From contig NZ_CP109901.1 in assembly GCF_033095805.1 (NCBI RefSeq), forward strand, positions 3,345,766 through 3,409,765: a stretch of DNA of 64,000 nucleotides, given 5' to 3'. The notes under the pieces were generated by a model. It made no database searches and was not told where the DNA came from. It saw nothing but the letters and a program-made list of their open reading frames with translations. The position numbers and the translations under genes are program-made. Within the stretch, counting starts at the first letter, position 1; each line of letters begins with the position of its first letter. Source of the DNA: Serratia sp. UGAL515B_01 (GTDB lineage: Bacteria; Pseudomonadota; Gammaproteobacteria; Enterobacterales; Enterobacteriaceae). Of this stretch, positions 12,970-22,312 are shown one piece after another.

Positions 12970-13002
12970 TACAGTGTTGACTCACTGGCAGCCAAAACCA
13001 AT

Positions 13003-13013
13003 AAGTGGTATAA
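13003..13013 (+). promoter_or_regulatory. Candidate ExuR operator before exuR
   Basis: AAGTGGTATAA lies 43 bases before the exuR start and repeats, with one inserted base, the AAGTGGTATTAA found in the uxaC/exuT control region. A TTGACT -35-like hexamer sits at 12977-12982. Autoregulation by ExuR is the natural reading. Confidence 0.4.
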
Positions 13014-13056
13014 CAGGTCTAATAGTATTACGCCTCCTACCACAGAGTATTCACTA

Positions 13057-13833
13057 ATGACATTCACGGAAACCAGACGCCTTTATCAACAATTGGCCGC
13101 CGAGCTTAAACAACGTATTGAAGGCGGTGTCTATCCGGTTGGTGATAAACTTCCCGCCGAACGCTATATTGCTGAAGAGATGAATGTCAGTCGCACAGTG
13201 GTGCGGGAGGCTACCATCATGCTGGAAGTGGAAGGTTATGTGGAAGTGCGAAAAGGTTCCGGTATTCATGTGATTTCTAATCAACAGAAAAACCTGGTGG
13301 TGCCTAGCGACAGCCTCGAATTTTCCACCGCAGGTCCTTTCGAATTGTTACAAGCACGCCAGTTGATTGAAAGCAACATCGCCGAGTTCGCCGCAACTCA
13401 AGTGACCAAGCAGGATATCGTGCAACTGATGGAAATTCAGGAGCAGGCTCGCAAAGAAGATCGTTTCCGCGATTCGCAGTGGGATCTCAAATTCCACGTT
13501 CAAGTCGCTCTGGCAACCCAGAACAACGCGATGGCAACCATAGTGGAAAAGATGTGGACGCAACGTATCAGTAATCCGTACTGGATCAAACTGCACGAGC
13601 ACATTGACGAACGTTCGATTGCCAGTTGGTGTGACGATCACGATGAAATCCTCAAAGCCCTGATCCGTAAAGATCCACACGCTGCCAAACTGGCCATGTG
13701 GCAACACCTGGAAAATACCAAACAGATGTTGTTCAATGCCACCACTGAAGATTTCGAATACAACGCCGATCGCTATCTGTTTGCAGAAAATCCGGTAGTC
13801 CACCTAGAAAACGCTACAAATGTCGTTAAATAA
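13057..13833 (+). CDS. exuR: Hexuronate regulon repressor, GntR/FadR family
   Basis: ExuR represses the hexuronate genes (exuT, uxaCA, uxaB) and is released by uronates. The 258-residue protein has a GntR winged helix at about 1-75 ([28 protein letters not shown] and the recognition segment [16 protein letters not shown]), followed by an FCD effector domain with the helical metal- and ligand-binding core. The frame is open far upstream into exuT, but 13057 gives the family start [14 protein letters not shown]. The position after exuT is conserved in enterobacteria. Confidence 0.95.
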   Translation: MTFTETRRLYQQLAAELKQRIEGGVYPVGDKLPAERYIAEEMNVSRTVVREATIMLEVEGYVEVRKGSGIHVISNQQKNLVVPSDSLEFSTAGPFELLQARQLIESNIAEFAATQVTKQDIVQLMEIQEQARKEDRFRDSQWDLKFHVQVALATQNNAMATIVEKMWTQRISNPYWIKLHEHIDERSIASWCDDHDEILKALIRKDPHAAKLAMWQHLENTKQMLFNATTEDFEYNADRYLFAENPVVHLENATNVVK

Positions 13834-14027
13834 CCCCCTTCCGTCATAAAGCATCATACAGGCTGAATGTAAGGTATTGTAAAAATAACCGAATTGATGC
13901 CAAAGTCGCCTTTTATGGTGCCATATTTCGTCAACAATAACGCAGATTTCCCTGTTGCCAATCCTGCTATTTTGGTAGAGTTAGGGCACTTTTTTATCTA
14001 CTGCCTTTGGGGACGGAACGCAAATCA

Positions 14028-14453
14028 ATGCGCTGGTTGTTTGCCATGCTTATTGTTCTTTCTTGCTGGGCCAGTTTGGCACTCGGTGAGAAGATCTGCT
14101 TAGCACAAACGTTAACCAAGCCTACTGCGTTAAGTATCAAAACTCCCCCTTACAGCCATGTTTACCGTCCAGCCAGCGAACTCCGCCAGAAGTGTCCAGG
14201 CAAACTACTGTTTTTGTATCGAATGCAGTCCTATCCCGGCTCGTTGCTTGTGCCGAACATGCTTGCTCCAGCCTATACTTTAGCAATCGGCCTTGTTTAC
14301 CGTCCACGGCCTCAACGTCAATCAGATGCTCCGGTTACCAACCGGCTTCAGCAGGTCAACGGGATACTACATGCCAACCAGCAGCAAAGCAGGATTGGGG
14401 GCTGGAAAGAAAGCAACATACTCTATCGAGGTTCACTGACTTATTACTTATGA
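14028..14453 (+). CDS. Small exported protein of unknown function
   Basis: I do not recognise this 141-residue protein. It begins with a clear signal peptide (MRWLFAMLIVLSCWASLALG, cleavage likely near residue 20-25) and then has cysteines at mature positions around C24 and C55, which could form a disulphide bond. It has no other membrane segment, and ends with a run rich in Gln and Ser before a basic, aromatic tail. The frame is open from 14007, but the signal peptide argues for the ATG at 14028. It sits alone between exuR and yqjA, where E. coli has no gene. Codon use looks chromosomal. Confidence 0.55.
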   Translation: MRWLFAMLIVLSCWASLALGEKICLAQTLTKPTALSIKTPPYSHVYRPASELRQKCPGKLLFLYRMQSYPGSLLVPNMLAPAYTLAIGLVYRPRPQRQSDAPVTNRLQQVNGILHANQQQSRIGGWKESNILYRGSLTYYL

Positions 14454-14579
14454 CATACCATGAACGGTTGAATAATAAAGCAACGCCGTTTCATCATCTT
14501 CAGCTACCATGGGCCTCTCGTGGTGTTACCGTGCCCTGCCGCTGAACGGAAACAAATATTGACGTTTTAGGAACACCAG

Positions 14580-15254
14580 ATGGATATTATTAAGCAACTG
14601 TTGGATGCCTTATGGCAGCAAGACTTCGAAACACTGGCGAACCCCTCGTTGGTTTGGACGTTGTATGCCTTGCTGTTTATGATCTTATTTCTGGAAAACG
14701 GCCTATTGCCCGCAGCTTTTCTGCCTGGCGATAGCCTGCTGATTTTGGTTGGTGCGCTGGTCGCTAAAGGCGCAATGAACTTTCCGCTCACTATCGTCAT
14801 CCTGACAATTGCCGCCAGCCTGGGATGCTGGCTCAGTTATATACAAGGCCGATGGCTGGGCAATACATCAACGGTACAAACCTGGCTATCACATTTACCT
14901 CCTCACTACCATCAGCGTGCCCATAACCTGTTCCATCGCCACGGCTTGTCGGCACTTTTGGTCGGGCGTTTCTTGGCTTTCGTACGCACATTGTTACCCA
15001 CCATCGCCGGTTTATCCGGTTTAGATAACGCACGCTTCCAGTTTTTTAACTGGATGAGCGGATTGTTGTGGGTATTGATACTGGTTTCCGTAGGGTTTGC
15101 AATTGGGAAAACACCATTATTCCTGAAATATGAAGACCAATTGATGTTCGGCTTGATGGTGCTCCCACTAGCCTTGTTAGTCATCGGCCTGTTAGGTTCT
15201 CTGGTGGTTCTGTGGCGCAATAAGCGTTCAGGTAATCAAGGGAAAGATGCATGA
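14580..15254 (+). CDS. yqjA: DedA-family inner membrane protein YqjA
   Basis: YqjA is one of the DedA proteins needed for proton-dependent homeostasis, alkaline tolerance and membrane integrity in E. coli. The 224-residue protein has four to six hydrophobic segments and the DedA/VTT signatures: the acidic [22 protein letters not shown] near residues 37-58 and the basic [20 protein letters not shown] near 129-148, with the essential Arg and Glu/Asp positions kept. The stop codon overlaps the mzrA start (ATGA), so the two are translationally coupled. Confidence 0.95.
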   Translation: MDIIKQLLDALWQQDFETLANPSLVWTLYALLFMILFLENGLLPAAFLPGDSLLILVGALVAKGAMNFPLTIVILTIAASLGCWLSYIQGRWLGNTSTVQTWLSHLPPHYHQRAHNLFHRHGLSALLVGRFLAFVRTLLPTIAGLSGLDNARFQFFNWMSGLLWVLILVSVGFAIGKTPLFLKYEDQLMFGLMVLPLALLVIGLLGSLVVLWRNKRSGNQGKDA

Positions 15255-15625
15255 CTGCCAGACATACACGCTGGCAATACGTGTTACTCTTGGCGTTAGC
15301 ACTTTTGGCGTTAATCATTGTGTTGGTACCTTTCATGATACGTACCGAGAGTGAACTGCGTATTCGTGTTGAACAACAAGGGTTATTGCTACCGGATGGC
15401 TTTTACGTCTACCAGCGGTTGGATGAACGCGGTATCCACATAAAAAGCATTACACCAGAGAACGATGGCTTGCTGATCCGTCTGGACTCCCCCAGACAAC
15501 AACTGTTAGCCCGTGAAGCACTGCAAACTATTTTACCTCCCGGTTATATCATTGCACTGAGCGAATCGCAGACACCGAACCTTTGGGTTCCTGGGTTTGC
15601 GCCTCCCAAGCTTAATCTGGGGTAG
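15251..15625 (+). CDS. mzrA: EnvZ/OmpR modulator MzrA
   Basis: MzrA is a small inner-membrane protein that binds the sensor kinase EnvZ and connects the CpxA and EnvZ stress responses. The 124-residue protein has one transmembrane helix (about 9-31, [17 protein letters not shown]) and a periplasmic domain ending with FAPPKLNLG. Length, topology and the four-base overlap with yqjA match the E. coli operon. Confidence 0.9.
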   Translation: MTARHTRWQYVLLLALALLALIIVLVPFMIRTESELRIRVEQQGLLLPDGFYVYQRLDERGIHIKSITPENDGLLIRLDSPRQQLLAREALQTILPPGYIIALSESQTPNLWVPGFAPPKLNLG

Positions 15626-15723
15626 GCCGTTTCCCTTCGTTCCTTATCAATAAATTGTGAGGTTTCCCCGATTGCTCGATAAGTCAATCAGCAATTCTTC
15701 CGTCAGTAAATAGGAATTGAACC

Positions 15724-16092
15724 ATGATATTTCGCCATTTTCTCTTAGTCACCTTATCCTTGTGTACTTTCTCTGCATTTTCCTCGACCACGGATGGCTG
15801 CACCAGGAAAGCACAAAAGATTCAGACACAAATCGACTATGCCACTCAACATGGTAATAACTATCGCGTGCAAGGTTTGAAAAAGGCACTGAGCGAAGTG
15901 CAAAGCAACTGTACGGAGGCAGGCTTAAAAGCCGAACGTCAGAAAAAGATCGCAGAAAAACAGAACAAGGTTGCCAAGCGCGAGCAAGAGTTGAAAGAGG
16001 TTCAGCAAAGCGGAAGACAGGATAAAATTGCCAGCAAGCAACAAAAGCTGTCAGAAGCGCAAGCAGAACTAAAAGCTACACTGATTGAATGA
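15724..16092 (+). CDS. yqjC: DUF1090 periplasmic protein YqjC
   Basis: YqjC has no proven function; in E. coli it belongs to a stress-responsive group. The 122-residue protein has a signal peptide (about 1-21, ending SAFSS), two cysteines in the mature part (C26 and C58) and a long charged helical region rich in Lys, Glu and Gln (about 60-122) that should form a coiled coil. It is the DUF1090 pattern. A purine-rich TAGGAA site lies before the start at 15724. A 98-base gap separates it from mzrA. Confidence 0.88.
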   Translation: MIFRHFLLVTLSLCTFSAFSSTTDGCTRKAQKIQTQIDYATQHGNNYRVQGLKKALSEVQSNCTEAGLKAERQKKIAEKQNKVAKREQELKEVQQSGRQDKIASKQQKLSEAQAELKATLIE

Positions 16093-16244
16093 GCGCATTT
16101 ATCGTCGAGAAGCCCACTGTACGGGATTTTAGCAGTCAATAATCAATATGAGTCAGTGATAACAATCGGACATAGCCCTTTGCTCTATCGAATAAATCCG
16201 CTATGTTGAAAGCCTGTTGGAGTTAATCTTAAGGAGTTATCGAA

Positions 16245-16550
16245 ATGGCACAAGATTCAAATGCAGAAAACTTACGCGCTGAACTGAAGTCCCTTGCCGA
16301 TACACTGGAAGAAGTGCTGAACTCTTCTACCGATAAACCCAAAGCTGAACTGGACAAACTGCGCACTAAAGCAGAGGAGGCACTGAAAGATACCCGTGCT
16401 CGTCTTTCCGATGCTGGCGACAAACTGGCTCATCAAACCAAACAAATCGCCTGCCAAGCGGACGGGTATGTACGTGAAAACCCTTGGACCGGTATCGGTA
16501 TCGGTGCTGCGGTTGGTGTCGTGTTAGGCGTTTTGCTCGCGCGCCGCTGA
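16245..16550 (+). CDS. yqjD: Ribosome-associated inner membrane protein YqjD (DUF883)
   Basis: YqjD belongs to the ElaB/YqjD/YgaM family, tail-anchored proteins that bind ribosomes at the inner membrane in stationary phase. The 101-residue protein has a long amphipathic helix (about 5-70) rich in Lys, Glu and Ala, then the conserved RENPWTGIGIGAAVGVVLGVLL membrane anchor at the C-terminus ending in two Arg. AAGGAG at 16231-16236 supports the start. yqjE begins two bases after its stop codon. Confidence 0.93.
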   Translation: MAQDSNAENLRAELKSLADTLEEVLNSSTDKPKAELDKLRTKAEEALKDTRARLSDAGDKLAHQTKQIACQADGYVRENPWTGIGIGAAVGVVLGVLLARR

Positions 16551-16552
16551 TC

Positions 16553-16957
16553 ATGACAGAACTTCCACAAAATCGCGCCCAGGGCCCTGCTAAAGGGGTC
16601 CTGGATATCGCACAACGTATTATTACCATTCTGGTCAGTATGGTAGAAACTCGTGTGCGCCTGGCAGTCATCGAACTGGAAGAAGAGAAAGCCAACCTTG
16701 TTCAGCTATTGATTATGGCAGGGCTCACTTTACTGTTCACCGCGTTCGGTCTGATGAGCTTATTACTTTTTATCTTCTGGGCTATTGAACCGGCATACCG
16801 CTTGCTCGCTCTAGGCACCACAACCGCCATTCTGCTGCTTTTGGCAATTATAGTCGGCATTGTGACACTGACCAAGGCACACCGCTCCACGCTGTTGAGT
16901 ACAACACGCAAGCAGCTTAAACTCGACCGTTCTACTCTCGAGGGAAGCGATGAATAA
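16553..16957 (+). CDS. yqjE: Phage holin-like membrane protein YqjE (DUF1469)
   Basis: YqjE is a small inner-membrane protein of unknown exact role that is always found with yqjD. The 134-residue protein has two hydrophobic helices (about 52-76 and 83-108) separated by an aromatic turn, the Actinobacterial holin-X/DUF1469 pattern. The frame is open from 16484 inside yqjD, but the ATG at 16553 gives the family N-terminus MTELPQNRAQGPAKGVLD. It overlaps yqjK by eight bases. Confidence 0.92.
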   Translation: MTELPQNRAQGPAKGVLDIAQRIITILVSMVETRVRLAVIELEEEKANLVQLLIMAGLTLLFTAFGLMSLLLFIFWAIEPAYRLLALGTTTAILLLLAIIVGIVTLTKAHRSTLLSTTRKQLKLDRSTLEGSDE

Positions 16958-17237
16958 CCGCCAGTACCGTGAATGGAGAAAAGAGCAACTGATCAAGAAG
17001 ATCCAGCAGCAACGCCTAGATCTAACCGAGACTAAAGCTTTGTGGCTGGAAAAGACCGAACGTATTGATCGCAGTTGGCAAAATCTTCTTGTCTTACGAA
17101 AAGTTATCGCTGTCGGCTCCAGCGTCATTGCCCTTTATGGCATTCGCCATCCCAGTAAATTGATCCGCTGGTCGCGCAGATTGTTTAATATCTGGGGAAT
17201 AGCTCGGCTGATTCAAAAAGCTTTTTTGAAAAAATAA
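16950..17237 (+). CDS. yqjK: YqjK-like small membrane-associated protein
   Basis: YqjK completes the yqjDEK group. The 95-residue protein is very basic, with a long N-terminal helix (MNNRQYREWRKEQLIKKIQQ onward) that could form a coiled coil, then a moderately hydrophobic stretch (about 50-65) and a basic tail. It overlaps the end of yqjE by eight bases, so translation is coupled. Its biochemical role is unknown; it probably works with YqjD and YqjE at the membrane. Confidence 0.9.
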   Translation: MNNRQYREWRKEQLIKKIQQQRLDLTETKALWLEKTERIDRSWQNLLVLRKVIAVGSSVIALYGIRHPSKLIRWSRRLFNIWGIARLIQKAFLKK

Positions 17238-17523
17238 TCACAACTCCATTCACTTAACTCTCTCATGAAGCATTCTCTGCTCTTATTGAGATTCACTATG
17301 TTTACTATTCTTTCTTAGCACTTTTATTTACAAGCTTGGCTTTCTTGAATTTTATACGTCTTTAAGAAATTCAGATTTTTTGAAAAAAAACGACAGTTTT
17401 ACTTGCTAACAATAAACCCTATTCCTATCTAACATTCACTTCATCAACCAGCCAAAGAGAGCATAAACCTCTTGGCGGAAAAAATGCCAAGATTGGCGCG
17501 GAAAATTACTTTTGGAGTAAATG
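17238..17523 (+). promoter_or_regulatory. yqjF upstream region
   Basis: This AT-rich stretch of about 285 bases separates yqjK from yqjF and contains long runs of A and T (about 17330-17400). Near the gene, CTTGGC and GCCAAG (17471-17491) can pair. In E. coli the LysR protein YhaJ, encoded just downstream here, activates the yqjF promoter; I cannot pick out its site with certainty. Confidence 0.4.
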
Positions 17524-17919
17524 ATGAAAAAATTAGAAGATGTAGGTTTATTGGTTGCTCGTATTCTATTACCCATTCTGTTTATCGTCGCAGGCTACGG
17601 CAAAATAGGCGACGCTTATGCTGGCACTCAACAATACATGGAAGCGATGGGAGTACCTGGTTTCTTGTTGCCACTGACAATCCTTCTGGAATTGGGCGGT
17701 GGTCTGGCCATTCTGTTTGGCCTACTGACACGCACAGTTTCAATCTCTACAGCCGTTTTCACTATTCTCACTGCATTGCTGTTTCACAACAACTTTGCCG
17801 AAGGTGACAACCAGTTGATGTTCATGAAAAACCTGTCTATCGCCGGGGGTTTTCTTGTCCTGGCTATTTCCGGCCCAGGGAGTTTCAGCATCGACCGCAT
17901 TTTAAACAAAAAGTGGTAA
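17524..17919 (+). CDS. yqjF: DoxX-family membrane protein YqjF
   Basis: YqjF is a four-helix DoxX-family inner-membrane protein (131 residues). It has the typical GYGKIGDAYAG and GLAILFGLLTR motifs, LLFHNNFAEG in the third loop and a short NKKW tail. In E. coli it is a dinitrotoluene- and quinone-inducible gene activated by YhaJ. Two ATG codons are adjacent at 17521 and 17524; the second sits six bases after GGAG (17514-17517) and matches the E. coli start MKKLEDVG. A strong terminator follows. Confidence 0.93.
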   Translation: MKKLEDVGLLVARILLPILFIVAGYGKIGDAYAGTQQYMEAMGVPGFLLPLTILLELGGGLAILFGLLTRTVSISTAVFTILTALLFHNNFAEGDNQLMFMKNLSIAGGFLVLAISGPGSFSIDRILNKKW

Positions 17920-17931
17920 GCTGATCGTATC

Positions 17932-17969
17932 ACCCAAAGATTTGTTCAACCAAATCTTTGGGTTTTTTG
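17932..17969 (+). terminator. Terminator after yqjF
   Basis: A perfect 12-bp stem (ACCCAAAGATTT / AAATCTTTGGGT, eight-base loop) is followed by TTTTT. It ends the yqjF transcript, so yqjG has its own promoter. Confidence 0.9.
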
Positions 17970-17975
17970 CGTTTA

Positions 17976-18102
17976 TATACCCAAAATAATTCGAGTTGCA
18001 TATAGGCGGCAAGTCTAAGCGTCGCCAAGAGCATAGCTCACTATGTGTCTGATGCGAACGGACGAAGCCAACACCCATGCAACTTGAAGAATGAAGGGTG
18101 TA
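17976..18102. repeat. ERIC-like (IRU) repeat, 127 bp
   Basis: The ends TATACCCAAAATAATTCGAG and the complement of CTTGAAGAATGAAGGGTGTA form imperfect terminal inverted repeats, and the inner GACGAAGCCAACACCCATGC matches the right half of ERIC. The 127-bp length is that of a full ERIC element. It fills the gap between the yqjF terminator and the yqjG ribosome binding site, so its right arm is probably in the yqjG leader. Confidence 0.85.
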
Positions 18103-18120
18103 AGCATGAAGGAGATTCTT

Positions 18121-19107
18121 ATGGGACAACTGGTTGATGGCATCTGGCAAGACACTTGGTATGACACAAAATCCACCGGAGGCCGTTTCAAGCGTTCAGT
18201 CTCCCAGTTCCGTAATTGGGTCACGACCGATGGTAAAGCAGGTGAGAATGGGCTAGGAGGATTTAAGGCGGAAAACGGCCGTTATCATTTGTATGTTTCC
18301 CTAGCCTGCCCTTGGGCACATCGTACTTTACTGATGCGTAAGCTGAAGGGACTGGAACAAAGTATCCCGGTTTCTGTCGTACATCCGCTGATGCTGGAAA
18401 ACGGCTGGACATTTGGCAAAGATTTTCCTGAAACCACCGGTGATACGTTGTATCACACTGATTTTCTATACCAACTCTATCTGCATGCCGACCAAAACTA
18501 CAGTGGTCGAGTCACCGTTCCTGTTCTATGGGATAAACAGCAGCAAACCATCGTCAGCAACGAATCTGCCGACATCATTCGCATGTTTAATTCTGCCTTT
18601 GACGCCATAGGCGCACAAGCAGGTGACTATTACCCCGAAGCACTGCGCGAAAAGATCGATACGTTGAATAGCTGGATCTACGATACGCTGAATAACGGGG
18701 TATATAAAGCCGGTTTCGCTACCAGTCAGGAAGCCTATGATGATGCCGTGAGTGGGGTATTTGCTTCACTACAACGACTGGAACAACTACTGGGGCAACA
18801 CCGCTACCTCGCAGGTAACCAACTTACAGAAGCCGACTTGCGCTTGTGGACCACGCTGATTCGTTTTGATCCGGTTTATGTCACCCATTTCAAATGTGAC
18901 AAACAGCGTATTAGCGATTTTCCCAATCTATTCGGCTTTTTGCGCGACATCTACCAAATGCCAGGCCTTGCTGAGACCGTCAACATGGCACACATTCGAC
19001 ACCACTATTATTGTAGCCACAGCACCATCAACCCATACGGTATCATTCCAATCGGACCAACGCTGGATCTTGATCAACCACATGGACGAGATGCTCGTTT
19101 CCGCTGA
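18121..19107 (+). CDS. yqjG: Glutathionyl-hydroquinone reductase
   Basis: YqjG reduces glutathionyl-hydroquinones to hydroquinones using glutathione (Xi-class glutathione transferase, ECM4 family). The 328-residue protein has the catalytic Cys in SLACPWAHRTLL near residue 63, an N-terminal thioredoxin fold and a C-terminal helical domain with YLAGNQLTEADLRLWTTLIRFDPVY. The ATG at 18121 is preceded by AAGGAG (18106-18111) and gives MGQLVDGIWQDTWY as in the family. It is flanked by yqjF and yhaJ. Confidence 0.95.
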   Translation: MGQLVDGIWQDTWYDTKSTGGRFKRSVSQFRNWVTTDGKAGENGLGGFKAENGRYHLYVSLACPWAHRTLLMRKLKGLEQSIPVSVVHPLMLENGWTFGKDFPETTGDTLYHTDFLYQLYLHADQNYSGRVTVPVLWDKQQQTIVSNESADIIRMFNSAFDAIGAQAGDYYPEALREKIDTLNSWIYDTLNNGVYKAGFATSQEAYDDAVSGVFASLQRLEQLLGQHRYLAGNQLTEADLRLWTTLIRFDPVYVTHFKCDKQRISDFPNLFGFLRDIYQMPGLAETVNMAHIRHHYYCSHSTINPYGIIPIGPTLDLDQPHGRDARFR

Positions 19108-19134
19108 CAGGTGGACTCAACCCGAAAGGCAGGG

Positions 19135-20040
19135 TTAAGAATTTTCCTGCTTGGCAAACAGACGCGGGAGCTCTCGCAGAAACCAGGATTTTGCCTCTCC
19201 CATACTGTCACGTCGCCAAGCCATGATGATATCGACTTCGCGCCTGTATTCCGGCCCCACTACTCGCAGACGCCCTTGCTCAATATCTTTCTCCACCATC
19301 AGGTACGGCATAGTGGCGACACCAAGCCCTGCGAGTAATGCACGACGTTTATCTTCAATGCTACTCACTGTTAGACGCTGCTGTTTATCCAACAGTTGCA
19401 CTGTCAAGACCGGCCGCTCACGTGCAGTATCCGCTACGGCAATGCCACGGTACTTCACACGGGTAAGCTCTGAAAGCGGCTCTGGCTCAAGGTGGATAGG
19501 GTGATCCGGCGCAGCAACATAAACGCTCATGACTTTATACAGTTTGCGGGTGTTGATTTCGGAAGAAGCACGAAAATGTAAATCCGGAGCAATAACAATA
19601 TCTGCCCGCCCCTGTTCTAATCGTTCCCAGGCCCCAGCAAGCACCTCGGTCAAGATCGAAACCTGAGTGTTGGCCTTCAGTGCAAGTTTGTCGATCAGGG
19701 GGAACAATTTAGCCGCTGGTGACAATGCCTCACTGACAATGGTCAGGTGCGTCTCCCAGCCTCGTGCCAACGCTTCAGCATCTGTGGTCAATTTGTCCGC
19801 AGCCTCAAGCAATACGCGTCCTCGATCCAGCAGCATTCTTCCAACGTTGGTAAATTTGGTCCGATGTCCTGAGCGATCGAACAGCACAACGTCCAGTTCT
19901 TCTTCCAATTTTTGCATGGTATAGCTGAGCGCAGAGGGCACTCTTCCCAGCTCATCAGCCGCCGCCGCAAAGCTACCGCGACGATCAATTGCATCCATTA
20001 CTCTAAGTGCTTCAAGGGTTAGTGCACGCTCTCTAGCCAT
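19135..20040 (-). CDS. yhaJ: LysR-type regulator YhaJ
   Basis: YhaJ is a LysR regulator that in E. coli activates yqjF in response to quinone-like products of dinitrotoluene and also virulence genes in pathogens. The 301-residue protein has the winged helix at about 6-65 (ALRVMDAIDRRGSFAAAADELGRVPSALSY) and a periplasmic-binding-like effector domain from about 93. The sequence is close to E. coli YhaJ over its whole length. It converges with yqjG and diverges from yhaK. Confidence 0.94.
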   Translation of the reverse strand: MARERALTLEALRVMDAIDRRGSFAAAADELGRVPSALSYTMQKLEEELDVVLFDRSGHRTKFTNVGRMLLDRGRVLLEAADKLTTDAEALARGWETHLTIVSEALSPAAKLFPLIDKLALKANTQVSILTEVLAGAWERLEQGRADIVIAPDLHFRASSEINTRKLYKVMSVYVAAPDHPIHLEPEPLSELTRVKYRGIAVADTARERPVLTVQLLDKQQRLTVSSIEDKRRALLAGLGVATMPYLMVEKDIEQGRLRVVGPEYRREVDIIMAWRRDSMGEAKSWFLRELPRLFAKQENS

Positions 20041-20147
20041 AGAATCCCTCCTTCAGGAAATTTGAATATGCCAACCAGATTAACTGGCTAACAATCCTGC
20101 GTCCAGATGATTACCATTTGAAACATCTATTTTCGGAGCCGATTGCG

Positions 20148-20843
20148 ATGATTACATGCAGAACAGCAAAACAATGCGGGCATGCTGACTTCGGTTGGCT
20201 ACAGGCTCGCTATACCTTTTCCTTTGGTCACTATTTTGATCCAAAACTGATGGGTTATGCCTCACTACGAGTGCTTAATCAGGAAGTATTGGCGCCAGGA
20301 GCCTCATTCCAACCGCGCACCTACCCTAATGTTGATATTCTGAATCTGATTTTGCAGGGTGAAGCGGAATACCGAGATAGTGATGGAAATGTTCTACGCG
20401 CAGCGGCGGGAGATGCATTGCTGCTTGCCACTCATTCAAGGCTTAGCTATAGCGAACAGAATGTCAGCAGTGTTACTCCATTGACCCGAATGCAACTGTG
20501 GTTTGAGGCATGCCCAGAAGGTAGCAATGAACGAGTGCAACGCCTGAATCTATCTTCACACCCTCATTCGCTGCTAGCTTCACCAGATGGCGAACAAGGC
20601 AGCTTACAACTGCGACAAAAGATCTGGGTCCATCATCTGGATTTACAAGCAGGGGAACAAAAAACGCTAGTATTGAATGGAGAGCGGGCTTATCTCCAAT
20701 CGATATACGGCACCGCTAAGATTAGCGGCGAAAGCCACTGTAGCCAGAATCTAACCTGTGGAGACGGTGCGTTTATCCGTGAGGAAAAGCACATTACAAT
20801 CCAGGCAGAAACACCGCTACGCACCCTGTTGATTGATTTATAA
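20148..20843 (+). CDS. yhaK: Pirin-like bicupin YhaK
   Basis: YhaK is a pirin-family bicupin with possible quercetinase-like or redox-sensing roles; the function is not settled. The 231-residue protein has the pirin N-terminus with FSFGHYFDP, HPR-like PRTYPNVDILNLIL and cupin strands around AAAGDALLLAT. As in E. coli YhaK the usual metal-binding histidines of pirin are largely absent (PNVDIL replaces the His pattern). The start at 20148 has CGGAG at 20134-20138. It is divergent from yhaJ and is followed by a shared terminator. Confidence 0.9.
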   Translation: MITCRTAKQCGHADFGWLQARYTFSFGHYFDPKLMGYASLRVLNQEVLAPGASFQPRTYPNVDILNLILQGEAEYRDSDGNVLRAAAGDALLLATHSRLSYSEQNVSSVTPLTRMQLWFEACPEGSNERVQRLNLSSHPHSLLASPDGEQGSLQLRQKIWVHHLDLQAGEQKTLVLNGERAYLQSIYGTAKISGESHCSQNLTCGDGAFIREEKHITIQAETPLRTLLIDL

Positions 20844-20866
20844 TTTAAATCAATCAACAACAGCGA

Positions 20867-20898
20867 AAACCCCGCGCGATATTTATCACGCGGGGTTT
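20867..20898. terminator. Bidirectional terminator of yhaK and rnpB
   Basis: A perfect 10-bp stem (AAACCCCGCG / CGCGGGGTTT) lies between the yhaK stop codon and the 3' end of rnpB. On the minus strand it is followed by TTTTCG, fitting the known terminator position of rnpB. Confidence 0.85.
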
Positions 20899-20908
20899 GC
20901 CATTTTAT

Positions 20909-21287
<379 letters not shown>

Positions 21288-21323
21288 GGCGCGGATAGTA
21301 GCGTCGTGACCAGAGTAGGTCAA
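21288..21323 (-). promoter_or_regulatory. rnpB promoter
   Basis: On the minus strand TTGACC (complement of 21318-21323) and TACTAT (complement of 21295-21300) are separated by exactly 17 bases, and the RNA starts seven bases after the -10 hexamer. The short GC-rich stretch between -10 and +1 (CCGCGCC) looks like the discriminator of stringently controlled stable RNA promoters. Confidence 0.85.
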
Positions 21324-21377
21324 CCGTTTTAGGCTAAGGCAACCGATGCCGATCGCTAAAGCAAGTCGCACAGGCAG

Positions 21378-22250
21378 TTAATTAACCTGACTTTCTTGTT
21401 GCTCCAAGGCGTACTTGTATAACGCATTTTTTTTCACGCCGTGGATCTCTGCCGATAACGCGGCCGCTTTCTTCAACGGTAGCTCTTTTTGCAACAGAGC
21501 CAAGGTACGGATCGCTTCAAGTGGTAAAGCGTCTTCCTGCGTTTTATGACCTTCCACAATCAGAACCATCTCGCCCCGGTGGCGCATTTCATCTTCTTGA
21601 ACCCAATCTAATAGTTCTCCTACCGGCGCACCATAGATTGACTCCCATGTTTTGGTCAGTTCTCGGGCCAACACGACATAACGTTGTGGTCCCCAAACAG
21701 TCACCATATCTTGTAAGCTATCCAATAAACGATGGGTCGATTCATAGAAAATCAGTGTACGAGGTTCCTCTGCCAGCGCCAGCAAGGTATCCTTACGTCC
21801 TTTGGTTTTTGCTGGTAGAAATCCCTCGTAGCAGAAACGATCAGAAGCTACACCTGCAGCACAAAGTGCGGTAGTGGCTGCGCAGGCGCCAGGCAGTGGA
21901 ACCACACGGATCCCTGCTTCACGGCAGCGGCGTACCAGATGGTAGCCAGGATCGTTAATCAGTGGCGTGCCAGCATCGGAAACCAGTGCTATGCTCTGGC
22001 CTTCCTGCAATTTTGCCAGCAGTTGCTCCGCCTTCTGCTGTTCGTTATGGTCGTGCAGCGCAAACAACCGCGCGCTAATAGCAAAGTGTTGCAGCAACAA
22101 CCCGGTATGACGCGTATCTTCTGCCGCAATCAGATCGACGCTTTTCAGTACTTCTAATGCCCTATGAGTGATATCCCCGAGGTTACCGATGGGAGTGGGC
22201 ACCACGTACAGCGTTGATGCAGAAATGACTGATTGTTGGTGTTGATTCAT
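21378..22250 (-). CDS. rsmI: 16S rRNA 2'-O-ribose C1402 methyltransferase
   Basis: RsmI methylates the ribose of C1402 in 16S rRNA, tuning the P site of the ribosome. The 290-residue protein is a tetrapyrrole-methylase-fold enzyme with the family signatures [19 protein letters not shown] near residue 14, [32 protein letters not shown] and the loop [13 protein letters not shown]. The C-terminal part includes the family's small helical domain. It is divergent from lpoA, whose start is only 62 bases away, so the promoters overlap. Confidence 0.96.
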   Translation of the reverse strand: MNQHQQSVISASTLYVVPTPIGNLGDITHRALEVLKSVDLIAAEDTRHTGLLLQHFAISARLFALHDHNEQQKAEQLLAKLQEGQSIALVSDAGTPLINDPGYHLVRRCREAGIRVVPLPGACAATTALCAAGVASDRFCYEGFLPAKTKGRKDTLLALAEEPRTLIFYESTHRLLDSLQDMVTVWGPQRYVVLARELTKTWESIYGAPVGELLDWVQEDEMRHRGEMVLIVEGHKTQEDALPLEAIRTLALLQKELPLKKAAALSAEIHGVKKNALYKYALEQQESQVN

Positions 22251-22312
22251 TGTTTCATCCGGATTGCCGATTTAATATTGACCATCTTGAAAAAAACATC
22301 ACTGGATACAGT

